A stretch of 64,000 nucleotides of DNA from Atrichornis clamosus (taxonomy: Eukaryota > Chordata > Aves > Passeriformes > Menuridae). Numbering within the stretch: position 1 is the first letter of the stretch; every line of letters starts with the position of its first letter. The notes beneath the pieces were generated by a model. It was given only the letters and a program-made list of their open reading frames with translations. It was not told the origin of the DNA and searched no databases. The stretch covers positions 124,001 to 188,000 of the forward strand of contig WBMZ01011894.1 in the NCBI GenBank assembly GCA_013400975.1, written 5' to 3'. Positions 38,438 through 48,910 of the stretch are shown here, in pieces. The position numbers and the translations under genes are program-made.

Positions 38438-38495
38438 ATTTTTTGCCTCAGTTTCCCTATCTGTGTCATAGAAACTTCTCATAGTATTGTGCATA
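38438..38495 (+). mobile_element. MIR-like SINE fragment (short)
   Basis: TTGCCTCAGTTTCCCTATCT followed by CATAGAAACTTCTCATAGTA resembles the sense MIR segment GCCTCAGTTTCCTCATCTGT and its downstream CTCATAGGGTTG. The copy is short and diverged. Confidence 0.5.
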
Positions 38496-39151
38496 TTTCT
38501 GCCCACTGGCCTTTGTGCAGTTCTTTCAATACCCATGTTTGTAATTCCTGTCTGTTCTCCTTACGTAACCGTGAAAGAACACAGAGATTTAAAGGAGGTC
38601 ATATCAAAGAAATGTGGATGACAACTACGTGCTCCTTTGCATGGGTATGAAATGTAAGGCCTTGGGGAGAAGCACATTTTTGCCAGAGTGTGTGCGTTGG
38701 AGGGAAAACATGCTTCATCCTGAAAGATATTCTGTAGTTTGATTTTCCATGCAAAGCTCTGAGTTAAGTTTATTTACTTTTTATTTCCATTTAAAAGATT
38801 TCTTCATAACAGGCATGGTTATTAAATTAATAACTCTTTCTGATTTTGATCTTTACAGCTATGTTTTAATTACCACAATGATTAGATGGCTAAGACAATC
38901 TTGCATGATATTGACTGAATTAATCATGCTTATAAAGATTCTCCCAGAAACTTTAAACTTCAATGATTTATGGACCAGTTCCTGAGCAATGTGGAAAAAG
39001 CAAGTTCCGGTGCTGGAATGGCCTCAGTAATTTCTGCATTGCCTCTTTACATTGCCATATATCAAAGTATCTGCAGCAATGTTTAGATTACCATTTTCTG
39101 CCCCAGTATATCCAGTGATATTTCATAACCTTATTTTTTATGTCTTTGCAG

Positions 39152-39187
39152 TCTCCAAGGACATTATCACCTACCCCTTCTGCAGAA
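39152..39187 (+). CDS. ABLIM1: ABLIM1 linker mini-exon (SPRTLSPTPSAE)
   Basis: A 36-nt exon (0-0, 12 codons) encodes SPRTLSPTPSAE. The acceptor is TGTCTTTGCAG and the donor GAA|GTAAGT. It holds several Ser/Thr-Pro motifs, which are candidate sites for proline-directed kinases. The peptide is identical to ABLIM1 as I recall it. It is small and symmetric, so it could be skipped without a frameshift. Confidence 0.95.
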
Positions 39188-40437
39188 GTAAGTTTGGTGG
39201 AACCTTTGGGGGCAGCATCTTTCTGTGATTACAGTGATTCACTGGAGCAAATGCAGGCGTTGGGTTTGTTATCAGTCTGACCCATCTCTGTTTGCCACAC
39301 AGGCATGTCTCCTGAGTATTGAAACTGAACAAAAATTATTTCTAAGGGGGAAACGTTAAGCTCTTGGTGACAGATTGTACAAAAAATGAAGCTGCTACTC
39401 GTGCCTGGTTGCTGCCTGTAGAGCAGAGCCCTTTGTCCAGCAGGCGTCACTTCTGGTACATTCCTGCCCCTGTGGCACAGGCGGATTCACACGCCGGGAG
39501 CTGGGTGATTGGCAGGAGATGAAACGCTACTCTGAGCACCTAAATAGTAACCCCGGGTTGCTGCTGAAACATTTTCAGTTTTGTCTTGAAGAAAACATAA
39601 CCATGGTCTGGTTTGGTTCTGCTTTGCCATAGCAGTTAATTTGAACACCACAATAATGTGATACATTTGGGAAGTCATTTGTCAGGATACAACAGATCGT
39701 AGTTCAGAATCACTATCCTTGCATTATCATGTTGATTATTTGCAACATAAAAGTTATACTCATTGTTACTAGTTAAAAGTTGACTGTAAAATTTTGTGTA
39801 AATCTTCATGCATTAACATCAGTCCTTTCCCTTTTGTCCTGGTTTAGTTTGCTTCATGGGGTTCTGGAGGAGCAAATTTTGAATTTTTTTGTTTGTTTCT
39901 TTCTTTTATTGGATTTTTTTACCGCCAGAAAACCAAGTGAATAGAATTTTGCTATACAAGAAGGTGTCATGTTTTCAGATACATGGGGACTCTAATTTGG
40001 ATATAGATACCTTCTGATGAAGCTTGTTGTGACACATGGTAGATTTAGCCACAGAGAGCTGTGTGCTGCAGCTGTTGAATTCTTGCTGGTCTCCAGGTTA
40101 GGTGGCTCATGGCCATACGCGTGTCTCGTGCAGGACACTGCAGGACACACATACTCTGCAGGGGACGTGGGCAAATCTAGGATTATATAGAATTTAATAG
40201 AAATTACAGGTGGAGTTGGAACCTTTGAAGACTGAACTCTGGCCTAGACTGTAAAAATGGGTTGGAATCTTTGGAACAGGTCCTTGGAGAACAGGAATAA
40301 TGAAGTAGGTTGAAAGCTTAAGGGACGTTGCTATTTCAGTATCTTCTGCCGATGCCTTCAGGTCCGTGGAAGTTAAGTGCTGCTGAAAAATGTGTGATGT
40401 GCGTTTACATTTATCAGTGAATGCCTCTGTCCTGCAG
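39188..40437 (+). other. ABLIM1: ABLIM1 intron, 1.25 kb
   Basis: A phase-0 intron, GTAAGT to TGTCCTGCAG. I see no gene or confident repeat. A TGTCCTGGTTTAGTTTG near 39.84 kb recalls the start of some songbird LTRs but is too short to call. Confidence 0.75.
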
Positions 40438-40567
40438 GGTTACCAGGATGTTCGGGACCGCATGATTCACAGGTCCACCAGCCAGGGCTCCATCAACTCT
40501 CCCGTGTACAGTCGGCACAGCTACACCCCCACCATGTCACGCTCCCCCCAGCATTTCCACAGACCTG
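40438..40567 (+). CDS. ABLIM1: ABLIM1 linker exon (GYQDVRDRMIHRSTSQGS)
   Basis: A 130-nt exon (phase 0 in, 1 out) begins GYQDVRDRMIHRSTSQGSIN, continues SPVYSRHSYTPTMSRSPQHF, and ends HRP plus one base. The acceptor is GTCCTGCAG and the donor G|GTAAGG. It is a Ser/Tyr-rich, basic, probably disordered segment. The Met in DRMIH is the first in-frame Met downstream of the intronic CpG island and could start a LIM-less short form. It matches ABLIM1 apart from a few changes (PTMSRS where I recall PTTSRS). It begins the switch from phase-0 to phase-1 exons. Confidence 0.97.
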
Positions 40568-42857
40568 GTAAGGGCTGCTGCGTTGCCAGTACATGCAAAA
40601 CTATTCTTTCCTTATTATGCCACTTAGTGGTGCAGCGAAGCACTTGTTTCTCTCAGAAGTGAAAGCTTAGGATTGAAAAATCGTTGCGTATTTTAATATC
40701 TCGTTTTCTACCTGGTTTTTATTGTTCTTGATTTTGACGCAGGCTTTTGCACTAGGCTGAGTGCTTCTTGTGTCATAAATATGTATGTTCTGGTTTTGTT
40801 TCCAATCTATTTTTAAAATACTTGTATGTTTCTGAAAGCAAGCAAAAATTTGCAGCAGCGAGTCGCAAACTTCATTCTAGAATTTGGGAAAAGTATCACA
40901 TATTGGAAACAAAAATTATGGCTTGACTATACAGAAGTTAGTAATGTAGGTTTACTGCCTTGTAAAAAATTTAAAGCTTGGTGCAGCCATAGAATTTCAT
41001 ATTCAGCCGCAAAACACCCATATATTCCATATATTCCATGTTTTAAGATATGGCCTCATGGTTCACAAGGTATCTTTCTTAATTAAAGCCACAGACAATT
41101 GCCTGGGAACACTTGAAAACACAGACTTTATTTTCTGGTTTAGCAGTGTTGTTCAAGTTCTATATACAATATAGAAAATGCACAGGTCATTCAGGTTCCC
41201 AGTGCATTCAAAATTACTGGTTGTGTATATAAAAGCAAGATATGAAAATGAACTATTCATCCACACCCAAACTGCATAAAAATGTATCGCTAAATGCCAT
41301 TCATTGAAGACTTTTCAAGACTGATTTTATTGTGTATGGTAATGAATTAAATCTTTGTGATCTGTTTTTAAATTAAGTGATACAATCGTACAGCTTCATC
41401 TTCCTTGGTGATTACAGCTGAACAGTTGGGATGCCAAAAGCCCATATGCAATAGGAGCTGTATTTTTAAAATTAAAGATTGATAATAGAGCCACCACTGT
41501 GGACCTTGAATGCTGCAGCCATTTCCTAGTGGGGTGGGCTGAAAGCAGCCAGTTGTGTCTGTCAGTGAATGCCTTATTTAAAGGACCCAGGGGAGGTGGG
41601 ACAGAAGCAAATTGTGTCTGATGCTCAGTGCTGACAACATAACTGTGTTTTAAGATGATGTTACAACTGAAACTGAAAGAGACTTGAAAATGTGAAAAAG
41701 CTGCAAACTTCTGTCTCTTGAGTCTGGTAATCCTGAGGGGATTTTTCCATTTTTATCAGTTGTATCAGGGATGTGAACAAATCCAGGCCCTATTTCAGAC
41801 TTGTCTGTGATTGAGTTTTACTGTCTGTGTTCAGTCAAAGACCTTCCCCAGAAGCAATTTCTGTTTATGTAACTCTTGTGATTGGCAGGTGGGCTCAAGC
41901 CAGAGTTTGGATCCAGATGTAAAATCTTCCAAAGTCCACAGACTGAAGGGTTTTCTGAGAAGATATTAGTTCAAACTTACCTCTGGTCAGATGATTTCAT
42001 CTTTTAGCTCACCTGTTACTGTTCCTCATACGACACAGAACTAATTCTGTAAAATTCATCATTTGATGTTTTCTACACTGCTTTGGGGTAGTTGTTAATG
42101 CTCCTTCAATAATCTTTGTGCAGTAATTATTTTCCTACAGTAATTATTCATGTTGAATAATAGCACACATATATGTACTTTTTTTTCTCCTAATGGCACT
42201 TCTTTTCACCATGTTATTTGCAAGAATAATTTCTCTCTGGATAAACCCAGTGGCCCCAGATAAGTTCGCTTTTGCTCCCAGCTAGCCCTTGAGAGAGAAG
42301 TGAACTGCTGTACTGACGTTGTCAGCATAAGGTTCTTCAAAAATTGAGTGCCATAAGTTCTGAAAAAGTTTGCAGCCTTTTCCTCCTGCAGTGCCCTAGC
42401 TGATGTTGGCAGCATTTTTGGAATGTCTTAAAGCAATAGAAAACAGCTTGCATGCCTCTCGACTGACATTTTTTGGTCAGGCACTTTTCAAACCAGCTGC
42501 TTTCTTAACTAATTGAGCGTCAGTGTTTGTGATGTTTGCATGCTGGTAGCCGGCTACTTTCTGGTAACAAGGCATAGATCAGAAGCTCATTAAGCCAGTG
42601 ATATGCTAAATTAGCGATGCGGTTCAAACCTAAGCCTCTCTTCTGATACTTCCTGTAATTTTGTCTAACATTTACGGACCCTTCGGTACGTCGTCTTTAA
42701 CCGCTTTTTTTTTTTTCTCCTTCCTTCTTTCCAGAATCCTAATCGTTCAATGCCTTTTTTTTTTTCCTCCTTCCTTCGAAGCCTCCTTCCCTGCCTCTCT
42801 CTTACTGCCTGTCTTTGTTTCCGTTCTGTCCTGCCCCCCGCCTCCCTGCTGCCGCAG
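40568..42857 (+). other. ABLIM1: ABLIM1 intron ending in a very long pyrimidine tract
   Basis: A 2.3-kb phase-1 intron. Its last 160 nt (about 42695-42857) are almost pure C and T, with a decoy acceptor CTTTCCAG near 42734 and a branch-point-like CCTAAT just after it. Several YGCY (MBNL-type) tetramers lie in the last 60 nt. TGCATG (RBFOX-type) motifs lie at 42449-42454 and 42537-42542. No gene was seen in the rest. Confidence 0.8.
42695..42857 (+). promoter_or_regulatory. ABLIM1: Extended polypyrimidine tract, likely PTB/MBNL-regulated acceptor
   Basis: Repeated CTCCTTCC, CTTTC and TCTCTCTT runs with two long T stretches precede the acceptor CTGCCGCAG. Such tracts are typical of exons repressed by PTBP1. 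The TGCC and TGCT motifs in the distal half fit MBNL binding. As I recall, ABLIM1 splicing is regulated by MBNL, CELF and PTBP1 and disturbed in myotonic dystrophy muscle, but the link to this particular exon is inference. Confidence 0.6.
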
Positions 42858-42965
42858 AGCTGCTGGCGGTGGGCGCGCAGCGCTTGGCTCACCTGCGCAG
42901 CTCCTCTCACCATGACTCCCGCCCCAACTCCCCCTTCCGACACCACTTCATCCCCCATGTCAAAG
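42858..42965 (+). CDS. ABLIM1: ABLIM1 alternative linker exon (FRHHFIPHVKG)
   Basis: A 108-nt exon (1-1, 36 codons) reads ELLAVGAQRLAHLRSSSHHD then SRPNSPFRHHFIPHVKG with the flanking Gly bases. The acceptor is CTGCCGCAG and the donor AAAG|GTAAGG. It corresponds to the optional ABLIM1 segment I recall as ELLSPGVHRW... ending PFRHHFLPHVKG; ABLIM2 has a related FRHHYIPYFRG. The N-terminal half has diverged much more than the HH..PHVKG end. Codons are GC-rich compared with neighbouring exons. The symmetric phase lets it be included or skipped cleanly. Confidence 0.9.
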
Positions 42966-45562
42966 GTAAGGAGCCAGGCCTCTCCAGGGAGTACCCTCCA
43001 GGCTGGAGATGTGTTAGCCTTCTGGCAGAGCTGACAAGGTGTCTCTCTGTGAGGTTGCCTATGGCTGTGTAGCTGAGCATGCCTCGAAATGTGCCGCTGC
43101 ACTTAAAAACTACGTTAGAATAGACATAACGTCCTTTTTCTTGGAGGAAATATGTCATTTCTAAGGGCCCTAGTTGAAGAGTCATCAAGCATTTGCCTGG
43201 TAGAAACACACAGAAAAGCATTATCATTTATTACTTAGAACCTGTACGTGCCTAATTTAGCTTCTTTCTAAAGCAATACATAACAATCACTTCAGCAGTT
43301 AGCATATCAAATTTAATTATTACTTCCACATTCTTAAAAATAGCATTGAAAAAATTGACTACAATATTGCCCAAATGAGAGCAAGGTGATCAGAAATATG
43401 GAGAAGAAAAAATAAAATTATATGAAGATCAATGGCAACAAAGAAGTTAATCTTTGTTTTTCGCATGGGCAATAATTAGAGCCCAACAAAGTAAAATTCA
43501 AATCTCTAGGCCTCTCCTCAACAAGTGCAAATCAGCAGGCTCTGCTGAAGGCAGTGGCATTGCAAGGATTTGCATTATTTGAAGATATGGTCTTTTTTTC
43601 AATCTTTTATTTTCCATGGTTTGATTTGGAAAAGGATCATTCTTTCATTGTGTCCCTTCAAGGAAATCATTTAGCTCAATAAACTTTTAGTTTTGTTTCT
43701 TGCTTTCTGAGAATGTTGTTTTAATTTAATTTCTATTCTGGCTGGGCTGTCTCTTCTTTTGGAGGAGAAGGTCTTAGCTTATATTACCTACAAGAGCTCA
43801 AAAAGAGGCAGCTCAGTAAATTGAACATAGATTCTAATCTGGCACCATTGATTAATGTAAATAATCAAAAGCAGTTGCAAGGAAGTTGTTGCCATGAACT
43901 TTCAAGAAATGCTAATAGATCTCAACATTATAGCTCTTTAAGCATTCAGATCACCACTACTGATTTTATTCTTGCCTTTTTTTTAGATTATTTTTGTTAA
44001 TCTGCACTGTCCACTTTCCTATTATGTCACTGTTTTTTAAAAAATCTCTCTTAAAAAGATTGGGACCCTTAAAAATAGATATACTGCTCATTTCAGCATG
44101 CAGTTAATTCATAGTCCTTGCAATTTCAACATTTCTTTGCTGTAAATCCAAATCAATGCTCACACTCTTTCAAGTGGCATTTTCATTCTTTTCCTGTTGA
44201 GAAAATAGCTTCTTAAACAGATAAATGAGACAAACTGTTGGAAATCCGTGCTTATTGTTTTCGGATTTCAAAGAATCACCTGGCATATAGATCAGGTATC
44301 TATCTCAGTTATTGGTACAAAAGGCCAAGTGGGATTGCAAGTGCTGTAGACAAAGGGGTGGGTATGGTTTTTATCAAATATGTCACGGAAGATGTGGTAA
44401 GAATCCACAATTTTCTGAAGGTCTGGACAACATTTATGTGTCATAACTCAGCAAAGCTCCTGAAAGCTCAAGTTCATATCACTGAGACAGAAGAGGGACC
44501 ATGTGATCTGTTTACTGGGTCAGCCTTTCTCACTTGTACTTTTAGCAAGAAGGTGAACTTGATGTAAGTTTGTAAGAAAGATTTCATAAAACCATAGTTT
44601 TGAGGGTTTTTTCCTTTAGGAGTCAGGAAATACGGATCATGTCTGAACTGCTTTGGTAAAGGGACATGATTTCCAAACAGCAGAATGATAATTAAACTGT
44701 CACTTGGCACATTATACCTGTGTTATTTTGTATAATTAAGCCAGAAAAGCAGACATTTAGACCATTTTCAGTGTGTTTTCGTACAACATAAGGCTTAAAG
44801 AAGCACAGTGCTTAAGCCTTGTAGACGTAGCCAAAAGTAGAGAAATTGGAGGAGTGCTAAAAGGAGCTAAATACACCTCAGAAAGTCTTAGTGAGAGTTT
44901 GTTGATGTGACATAGATGTAGAATGAGCTGGAAGAGTGTGTAATATACATCAGCTTAGACTTCATTTAATCTAATTTGGACTCTCCATTGAATTTGGTCT
45001 TGTCTCAATAAAGTACTGTCTTTGCTATGAAAGAATCGAAACAAGTCTACGAATGAAAGAAACCCTGACCCTTCTGAAATCAGAGACAAAACTCTCATTG
45101 AGAGCCAGGATTTCATCTCACATGCCTAGAATTTTTCAGAGGCGTTCAAGAATATTGCAAAGCCCCCATAAGATTTCCATGTAAAAAGAACGCCAAATTA
45201 AAGGGTATTCCTTTTCTCACAGACCTTCCCATGAGGAATCTACCCACCTTCATAGAGAATTTGGACCTTGGTTTCCACAGGTTTCTGCTTTCCTTGCCTG
45301 GGGCAGGTCTCTGAAATCAAATACTCTCTGTACCTGATTACTATTTCCAGGGGTTTGTGGATGCAGCTCAAAGTTCAGCTCTGGAAAACAGCCGTGTTTC
45401 TGCTGTGTCATGTTTTTCAGTTTTGTATGTGAAATAAGGGCTGCACATCTGAACAAGATGACGAACCATAGTTTGACAAAACCTGAGTCCCTTAGGGTTT
45501 CAGATATTGTTGAGCTCGTTTTACTGTGTCTACTCAGAAGTAGAGCAACTAAACTGCAAGCT

Positions 45563-45616
45563 GACAGAAGGCTCTGTGCTGGTTGCAATGACAGAAGGCT
45601 CAGTGTTGGTTGCATA
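45563..45616 (+). repeat. 27-bp tandem duplication
   Basis: GACAGAAGGCTCTGTGCTGG followed by TTGCAAT is immediately repeated as GACAGAAGGCTCAGTGTTGG followed by TTGCATA, with three differences. It is a local duplication. Confidence 0.85.
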
Positions 45617-45644
45617 TGGGTTTTTTGGCCTGATTCTGTGAGCT

Positions 45645-45760
45645 GAGCTTGTGAATCCCACAGTGAGCCCAGTGGTGAGTACTTCAGAAGGCAGCAGGAA
45701 CCTGCATTACACTGGGCTGTGTGTAGGCAAGCAGTTCTATTCCTGACTGCTAGGCCGACC
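45645..45760 (+). mobile_element. Possible tRNA-derived SINE remnant
   Basis: GTGAGCCCAGTGGTGAGTAC resembles a pol III A box (TAGCCCAGTGGTTAGAG). About 70 nt on, AGCAGTTCTATTCCTGACTG resembles a B box (GGGTTCTATTCCTGGCTC) as found in old sauropsid and MIR-type SINEs. The spacing is plausible but the sequence is degenerate. Confidence 0.35.
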
Positions 45761-48292
45761 TGCTTAACAAATTGAGCTATAGAAAACAACTACCTGACGG
45801 AGCAAAAAGAATGAAAGAAAAAAAAAAGCTTCTGAATTTCACTTCTGCTGTGCTCTAGTGATTGATTTTTATATTTAGCTTGCTCCATTCTCTCTCAGTA
45901 TCCCCTCACCTACACGCAGGCATATTCAACTTCATGCCAGGGGTGTGGGAATTAGTTCTCTCTACAGTATTGGTGAACTGGAGTCCTCTTGTTGCTTTGG
46001 GAAGTTAACAGTAATTGCAGCATATCTGACACACTCAGAGAGACTTCCCTGTGCAGGCAAGGAACCCAAATTTGATGGGCTTTTTTATGTAAAGCTGCAA
46101 GCAGGCCGGCCATGAGGCCCTGGAAGGTAGATACAGGCAGCCAGAAGCTCTGCTCTCCTGTGTGCATGTGCTCATTCCACAGATGTTGGCACTGCTTCCA
46201 TAAATTGTGGGTGGTTTTGCTGCTGCATCCGAAGCACTTAGGCCTCGTTATGAGAGTGGGCTCCTCGGGGACGGCCTAATGGGAATCTAAGTAGATGTGC
46301 CATTCCCTCTTGCAGAGGTTGGAGGTAATGAGGCTGCCATCCTAGAAAGTGTAAAGGAGAGTTATTTGTCACTACAAGTAGGAGTCATTAGGAAGAGAGA
46401 GACTGCACAGGAACCCCAGGAAATACAAGCCAACAGAGACATCTGTGAAGCATCACATGCAGGATGATAACCACAGTAATTGTGTGCCTGGTACTGGGTG
46501 CTTTATACAACATCACCAGTTCTCTCTGAACAAATTATCTGTGTCCCAGATACCAGATCAGCCAGTGTACATTTAGGGGTGTGAGCACCTAGCTGTGTCT
46601 GGTTGAGGTAGAGAAGGATATAAGAAGGGTTTCTTCCCTGTATTTGTAGTGTTGGTGATAGAAGCATTACAAATTGAACACGCCCACATTTCGACTATGA
46701 ATTCCCAACAGGTAAAATGTGTTTGTGAGTCCTCTGTTGTGACATGTCCACAGGTCAATAAATCCCTTTTGTTTTTTCTCTTTCATTGAGTGTAATTGCT
46801 AAAGGAAGCAGAAAGGCAGAGTGACCTGTCTCTATGGAGAATTAACTCTATCTTGACATATATCAATATTGATAGGGTTTTTTTCCTATAAAACAATGAT
46901 TTAGCTGAAAAGTAGCTCATAATTTCTCAATAAAAACAAAAGTAAAATTATCTTAACCAAGTGAGGTGTTTCACCATTGCAATATCTCAAAGGCTGGAGA
47001 AGTAGAACACAATATTGGAATTGCTAAATAAAGGACCATAGACTGAGATATGACAATAATGTTTAACTAATCATTCATACTGCATTTCAGAGTTAGCAAA
47101 CCTAGCACTTACTGTTACCTGGACAGAAACTCAGCATCACTGCACCCAAAATAGAAAACCACCATCAACTCATGTGGTTGAAAGAGCATCATGTCATTTA
47201 GGGCTGAAATGACAAAGTGCTAAGTATAGAATTTTGCACACGCATTCTTCTGGACATATTTTGTACAGCCAAGCCCTCTGAACTGTGCATGTAATTTTTA
47301 AAACAAGTATATGCAGATGGGTTAACTTGGATACTGGCTGAGGCTTCTGTGGCATATGTCTCTAGCAAGGTTTGTAAAGAGCATTTTTTTTCCCTTTTAG
47401 TGCCTTTTAGATTGGCAGATGACCATTTAAGTAAAAGAGGATTTTTTGTGCAAATTGTGAAGGAAACTGTTTTTTTCCTTGTCCCACACCTATCCCCCCA
47501 CTCCAAATACATAAATAAGAAATATGCTAAGTCCAAGGTTTTGGGTGCTCTAACAGCACATAGGAAACAGGCCTGCAATTTATTTTTTCTTATGTTTTAT
47601 AGCCCTCCTGTATTTGTTATCATTCCCTCCTCTGCCCTCCATTTTTTCTTGCTTTCTTAATCATCTTTTCTAGGGTTTTTTAAGCTCTTGTTCATACTTG
47701 CAAAAATGAAAGAAGTTTGATGCTCCCCTACTTTTCACTGTTGTGGTCACCCCCATCCATGTAAAATAAACCTCCATGTGGGTGGTTTTTCCTTGTGTGA
47801 GTTTGCACTAGTCTGAAAAATGGTACAATAAAAGAGGCAGCTGCATTCTTTCAAGGTACACACGCAGACATGTGAATGGATATCTGGCTGTTAAGTCTTG
47901 ATGCTTGGGATCAGCCAATGTGGTTGTGCCACCCTGACAAGACGTGGAAACTTTCAGGGCTGTTGGATTGCTGTGGTGCATGGTTAGGAAGCAAAGGAGT
48001 AGTCCCAGGAAGTGTAATCCTACAAATGGAACAGGCAGCATGTGCAAAATGAAAGTAAGGTTTTTAGGCATTAAATTCAGATTTGCTAAATCAACAGTGG
48101 TGAAGTATTGTCATCAGAGGCAAATTTGGCATTGACAGAGATTTGGAACAGCATGAATGATGCGGGCCCAGCCACCAGATGGGCTGCACTGCTTTGCAAA
48201 TTATTTTGCCATATCAGAATTTTCCTAAACCAATGAAAGAGTGTGTAAGGAACAGTTATGCCTTTTGATACGGGCCAAGTCACCTAAGAGCT

Positions 48293-48327
48293 GTTTTCTG
48301 TTTCTGGTTTCTGTTTCTGGTTTCTGT
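48293..48327 (+). repeat. TTTCTGG-type short tandem repeat
   Basis: CTGTTTCTGG is repeated about three times in tandem (TTTCTGTTTCTGGTTTCTG). It is a simple intronic repeat. Confidence 0.7.
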
Positions 48328-48805
48328 ACACTTTTGGTTTAATGAACTGTAGTAACTGCCAGCATCTGCTTCTATCTGCTTTGGGTTTGCATATCAACTA
48401 CTCTGCTCCGTGTTTGCGCCTTTTAATTCCAAATATCAATCTCTGTACTAAAAAATCATTGCCAAGTAACCTTCCATTCTTCTCTTCTATACTGCCCATC
48501 TAATCACCAGCTACGAGCACACAGCTCCTGCCTGCATGCCGTCAGAATGAGTCTGAGCTGCTCAAACCTCAACTCCAGCCTGAACGTGAATTTTTGTCTC
48601 TGCAGGAATATCAGGGTGGGGGGAAAAAGGTCACCAGGGCTACTACCAGGTCTCCTTATTGTTTGTATTTATGCTTTTCGTTCAACTTCTTTTCTCCCCG
48701 GAGGTTTTGATTCCACCAGTTTTGTTCGGGTTTGATTGGGCTTGCTTTTTTTTTTTTTATTGCTCTCCCTCTTCTCATTTTGTTTTCTCCATTCTTTCAT
48801 TGGAG

Positions 48806-48910
48806 GCAATGAGCCGTCCAGCGGTCGGAACTCCCCTGTCCCCTATCGGCCTGACAGTCGCCCTCTCACTCCAACTTACGCTCAGGCCCCTAAACATTTC
48901 CATGTTCCAG
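48806..48910 (+). CDS. ABLIM1: ABLIM1 linker exon (NEPSSGRNSPVPYRPDSRP)
   Basis: A 105-nt exon (1-1, 35 codons) encodes GNEPSSGRNSPVPYRPDSRP then LTPTYAQAPKHFHVP plus one base. The acceptor ends TTGGAG, with a long T-rich tract upstream; the donor is CCAG|GTAGG. The (T)YAQAPKHFHVP end is a signature shared by the ABLIM family (ABLIM2 QQAPRHFHVP, ABLIM3 YQAPKHFHIP). The first half matches ABLIM1. It is disordered and Ser/Pro rich, with symmetric phase. Confidence 0.96.

Larger units (their letters stand above)
34527..39151 (+). other. ABLIM1: ABLIM1 intron carrying a CpG island
   Basis: A 4.6-kb phase-0 intron, GTAATG to TGTCTTTGCAG. It holds the CpG island at about 36.54-36.80 kb with a CTCF-type motif, and MIR-like fragments near 36.07 and 38.46 kb. 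Arginine- and proline-rich open frames on both strands of the island come from its base composition. A LIM-less transcript starting here would splice to the exon at 39152, and its first in-frame Met would be in the exon at 40438; that is inference. Confidence 0.75.
42966..48805 (+). other. ABLIM1: ABLIM1 intron, 5.8 kb
   Basis: A phase-1 intron, GTAAGG to CTTTCATTGGAG. It contains a tRNA-derived-SINE-like remnant and a 27-bp tandem duplication near 45.6 kb, a TTTCTGG repeat near 48.3 kb, and a TGCATG at 48533-48538 about 270 nt before the next exon. The acceptor has a strong T-rich tract. No gene was seen; a 179-codon minus-strand frame at 45250-45789 lacks support. Confidence 0.75.

Noticed and set aside
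39837..39860. TGTCCTGGTTTAGTTTG resembling an avian LTR start
   Set aside because: Only the first dozen bases fit. No LTR body, 3' end or target duplication was seen.
42665..43102. 145-codon minus-strand frame rich in Lys, Arg and Glu
   Set aside because: It is the complement of the pyrimidine tract and of the real exon at 42858.
45250..45789. 179-codon minus-strand open frame
   Set aside because: Overlaps a tandem duplication and a probable SINE relic. No homology recognised.
46470..46545. MIR3/L2-like string (GTGCCTGGTACTGGGTGCTT)
   Set aside because: A single weak block of similarity; could be chance.
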